DNA of 64,000 nt from Caulobacter sp048541825. Its GTDB lineage: Bacteria; Pseudomonadota; Alphaproteobacteria; Caulobacterales; Caulobacteraceae. The notes under the pieces were generated by a model. That model saw only the letters and a program-made list of their open reading frames with translations. It was not told where the DNA came from and did not search any database. Where the stretch lies: positions 3,224,001-3,288,000 of the forward strand of contig NZ_CP183332.1 in assembly GCF_048541825.1 (NCBI RefSeq). Direction: 5' to 3'. Every line of letters begins with the position of its first letter. Position 1 is the first letter of the stretch. This document shows positions 62,019 to 64,000 of the stretch, piece by piece. Position numbers and translations under genes: made by a program.

Positions 62019-64000
62019 CTAGGCGAAGGTCTCGTCGAGGAAGGCCTGCAGTTCCTTCAGGTGGCGGCTCATCAGACCCGCCGCCGTCGAGGCGCTGGCC
62101 GGACGGCCGATATAGCGCGCGCGCTTGGCCTTGATGTCCAGCTTGGCGAGCGTCAGTTCGATCCAGGGATCAACGAACGTCCAGCCGCCCATGTTCTTGG
62201 GCTCTTCCTGAACCCAGACCAGCTCGGCGTTCTTGAACCGGCCCAGCACGCCTAGCAGCGACTTCATCGGCCACGGATAGAACTGTTCCAGACGCAGCAG
62301 ATAGACGTCGTTGCGGCCGCTCTTGGCGCGGGCGTCGACCAGGTCAAAATAGACCTTGCCCGAGCAGATCACGACACGCTTGATCTGATCATCGCTGGTC
62401 AGGGTCACGCCGCCGACATCGCAGCCGGCCTCGGCCCCGTCGATCATCACGCGGTGGAAGCTGGAGCCCTCCGACAGGTCGGCCATGTTGGAGACGGCGC
62501 GCTTGTGGCGCAGCAGGCTCTTGGGCGTCATGACGATCAGGGGCTTGCGGAACTCGCGGTGCATCTGACGGCGAATGGCGTGGAAATAGTTGGCCGGGGT
62601 GGTGCAGTTGACCACCTGCATGTTGTCCTCGGCGCACGACTGCAAGAAGCGCTCGAGACGAGCCGAGCTGTGCTCGGGGCCCTGGCCCTCATAGCCGTGC
62701 GGCAGAAGCATCACCAGGCCGCTCATCCGCAGCCACTTGCGCTCGCCCGAGCTGATGAACTGGTCGATCACCACCTGGGCGCCGTTCACGAAGTCGCCGA
62801 ACTGGCCTTCCCAAAGGGTGAGCGTGTTCGGATCCGCCAGCGAGAAGCCGTATTCGAAGCCCAGAACCGCCTCTTCTGACAGGGCCGAGTCGATAACTTC
62901 GTAATGGGCCTGGCCCGGGCCGATGTTGTTGAGCGGCGTATAGTGCTCTTCGGTCGTCTGGTCGATGACGTCCGAATGGCGCTGGGTGAAGGTGCCGCGA
63001 ACCGAGTCCTGGCCAGACAGCCGGACAGGGAAGCCCTCGTCGAGCAGGGTGGCGAAGGCCAGGTGCTCGGCGGTGCCCCAATCGAGGCCTTCGCCCTTTT
63101 CGATGGCTTCGCGGCGGTTCTCGATCACGCGCTTGACGGTCTTGTGGGCGTCGATGCGGTCCGGGATGGTCGTGATCTGGCGACCGATCTCCAGCAGACG
63201 CGTGGCCGGGAAGGCGGTCGAGCCGCGACGCTCTTCGTCGGCGGGTGTGGCCAGGCCCGCCCACTTGCCGTCCAGCCAGTCAGCCTTGTTGGCCTTGTAG
63301 GTCTTGCCGGCGTCGAATTCCTTGTCGAGGAAGGTTTCGAACTCGGTCACCCAGGTGTCGACTTCGCCCTGGCTGATCACGCCCTCGGCGATCAGGCGAT
63401 TGCCGTACAGTTCGCGCGTCGAGGGGTGACCCTTGATCTTGGCGTACATCAGCGGCGAGGTCATCGTCGGGTCGTCACCTTCGTTGTGACCGAACCGGCG
63501 ATAGCAGAACATGTCGACCACGACGTCCTTGCCGAACATCTGGCGATATTCGGTGGCGACCTTGGCCGCGTAGACCACGGCCTCGGGATCGTCGCCGTTG
63601 ACGTGGAAGATCGGGGCCTCGACCATCAACGCCACATCCGACGGATAGGGCGAGCTGCGCGAATAGCGCGGGCTGGTGGTGAAGCCGATCTGGTTGTTGA
63701 CGATGAAGTGGATGGTGCCGCCCGTGCGGTAGCCCTTCAGGCCCGACAGGGTGAAGCACTCGGCCACCACGCCCTGGCCGGCGAAGGCCGCGTCGCCGTG
63801 CAGCAGCAGCGGCAGCACGTGGCCGCGACCGGCGTCGGGGGTCTCGCGCAGCAGGAAGGCCTGCTTGGCGCGGGCCTTGCCGATCACCACCGGATTGACG
63901 ATTTCCAGGTGCGACGGGTTGGCGGTCAGCGACAGGTGGACCTTGTTGTCGTCGAACTCACGGTCCGACGAGGCGCCCATGTGATACTTGACGTCGCCCG
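62019..64000 (-). CDS. sucA: 2-oxoglutarate dehydrogenase E1 (5' part outside window)
   Basis: The frame is open to the window edge; about 660 C-terminal codons are visible, reading through GDVKYHMGASSDRE at the right border. The M at 63980 is internal, not the start. Sequences LSLTANPSHLEIVNPVV, HGDAAFAGQGVVAE, NNQIGFTT and RRFGHNEGDDPTMTSPLMY are typical of thiamine-diphosphate E1o enzymes. The C-terminal part (VQEEPKNMGGW, RYIGRPASASTAAG) is complete. It decarboxylates 2-oxoglutarate in the TCA cycle. Confidence 0.97.
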   Translation of the reverse strand, partial: GDVKYHMGASSDREFDDNKVHLSLTANPSHLEIVNPVVIGKARAKQAFLLRETPDAGRGHVLPLLLHGDAAFAGQGVVAECFTLSGLKGYRTGGTIHFIVNNQIGFTTSPRYSRSSPYPSDVALMVEAPIFHVNGDDPEAVVYAAKVATEYRQMFGKDVVVDMFCYRRFGHNEGDDPTMTSPLMYAKIKGHPSTRELYGNRLIAEGVISQGEVDTWVTEFETFLDKEFDAGKTYKANKADWLDGKWAGLATPADEERRGSTAFPATRLLEIGRQITTIPDRIDAHKTVKRVIENRREAIEKGEGLDWGTAEHLAFATLLDEGFPVRLSGQDSVRGTFTQRHSDVIDQTTEEHYTPLNNIGPGQAHYEVIDSALSEEAVLGFEYGFSLADPNTLTLWEGQFGDFVNGAQVVIDQFISSGERKWLRMSGLVMLLPHGYEGQGPEHSSARLERFLQSCAEDNMQVVNCTTPANYFHAIRRQMHREFRKPLIVMTPKSLLRHKRAVSNMADLSEGSSFHRVMIDGAEAGCDVGGVTLTSDDQIKRVVICSGKVYFDLVDARAKSGRNDVYLLRLEQFYPWPMKSLLGVLGRFKNAELVWVQEEPKNMGGWTFVDPWIELTLAKLDIKAKRARYIGRPASASTAAGLMSRHLKELQAFLDETFA

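Overview
The window looks like chromosomal DNA of a high-GC alphaproteobacterium, very probably a Caulobacter species. The main reason is one long minus-strand operon in the order mcpA-cheX-cheYI-cheA-cheW-cheR-cheB-cheYII-cheD-cheU-cheYIII-cheE. This is the layout of the major Caulobacter chemotaxis cluster, and it is followed, as in C. crescentus, by a NagA-type TonB-dependent receptor. A CtrA-type box and GANTC (CcrM) motifs in intergenic DNA fit the same group. I saw no rRNA, tRNA, CRISPR array, insertion sequence or prophage. These are identifications from remembered family motifs and gene order; no database was searched.

Layout. 1-3.1 kb: 5' part of a TonB-dependent receptor gene with two LacI-type operators. 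3.5-13.2 kb: the chemotaxis operon. 13.5-16.9 kb: a small secreted TonB-C-like protein, a globin-coupled chemoreceptor with a CtrA box, and an acyl-CoA dehydrogenase with a palindromic operator. 17-22.4 kb: amino-acid permease, YeiH-family exporter with its small partner and a divergent Lrp-type regulator, a Tat-signal HisC-like aminotransferase, and a sugar transferase behind a CRP-type site. 22.4-27.3 kb: TetR regulator, LpxH-like phosphoesterase plus GT4 glycosyltransferase, a 700-bp gene-free stretch rich in hairpins, and a CNNM/CorC membrane protein. 27.4-32.6 kb: a phosphate/phosphonate block (phnCDE, OprP-type porin with Pho box, pstS). 32.8-36.4 kb: an ornithine decarboxylase-like enzyme, a cupin and a deoxyhypusine-synthase homologue, then a PAP2 phosphatase. 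36.5-48.5 kb: mixed single genes (Zur, thioesterase, BLUF photosensor, hydrolase, glycine-zipper protein, dienoyl-CoA isomerase, pentapeptide protein, hybrid kinase, CorA, CHAP protein, acyltransferase, TerC). 48.5-56.7 kb: PriA, DUF484, XerC, a third chemoreceptor and a BlaI/BlaR1-like pair. 56.8-64 kb: lpd, an esterase, a VapBC toxin-antitoxin pair, a DUF2007 protein, sucB and the 3' part of sucA.

How the parts fit. Three chemoreceptors (11.2, 14.0 and 52.6 kb) all end in WEEF, a likely CheR/CheB tether, and could feed the single CheA-CheW-CheB-CheR set here. CheYIII combines a receiver with a Cle-type arginine-rich tail and a FliM-like C-terminal peptide, which suggests several motor inputs. 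The phn-oprP-pstS block looks like a phosphate-starvation module. The sucA-sucB-lpd group encodes the 2-oxoglutarate dehydrogenase complex, with unrelated genes inserted between sucB and lpd.

The most unusual items are: a deoxyhypusine-synthase homologue with Met where the catalytic Lys should be, next to a decarboxylase and a cupin; a BlaR1-like protease whose beta-lactam sensor is replaced by a polyproline linker and a charged helix; the CheYIII tail; a structured, gene-free stretch at 25.3-25.7 kb; and palindromes that overlap ribosome binding sites.
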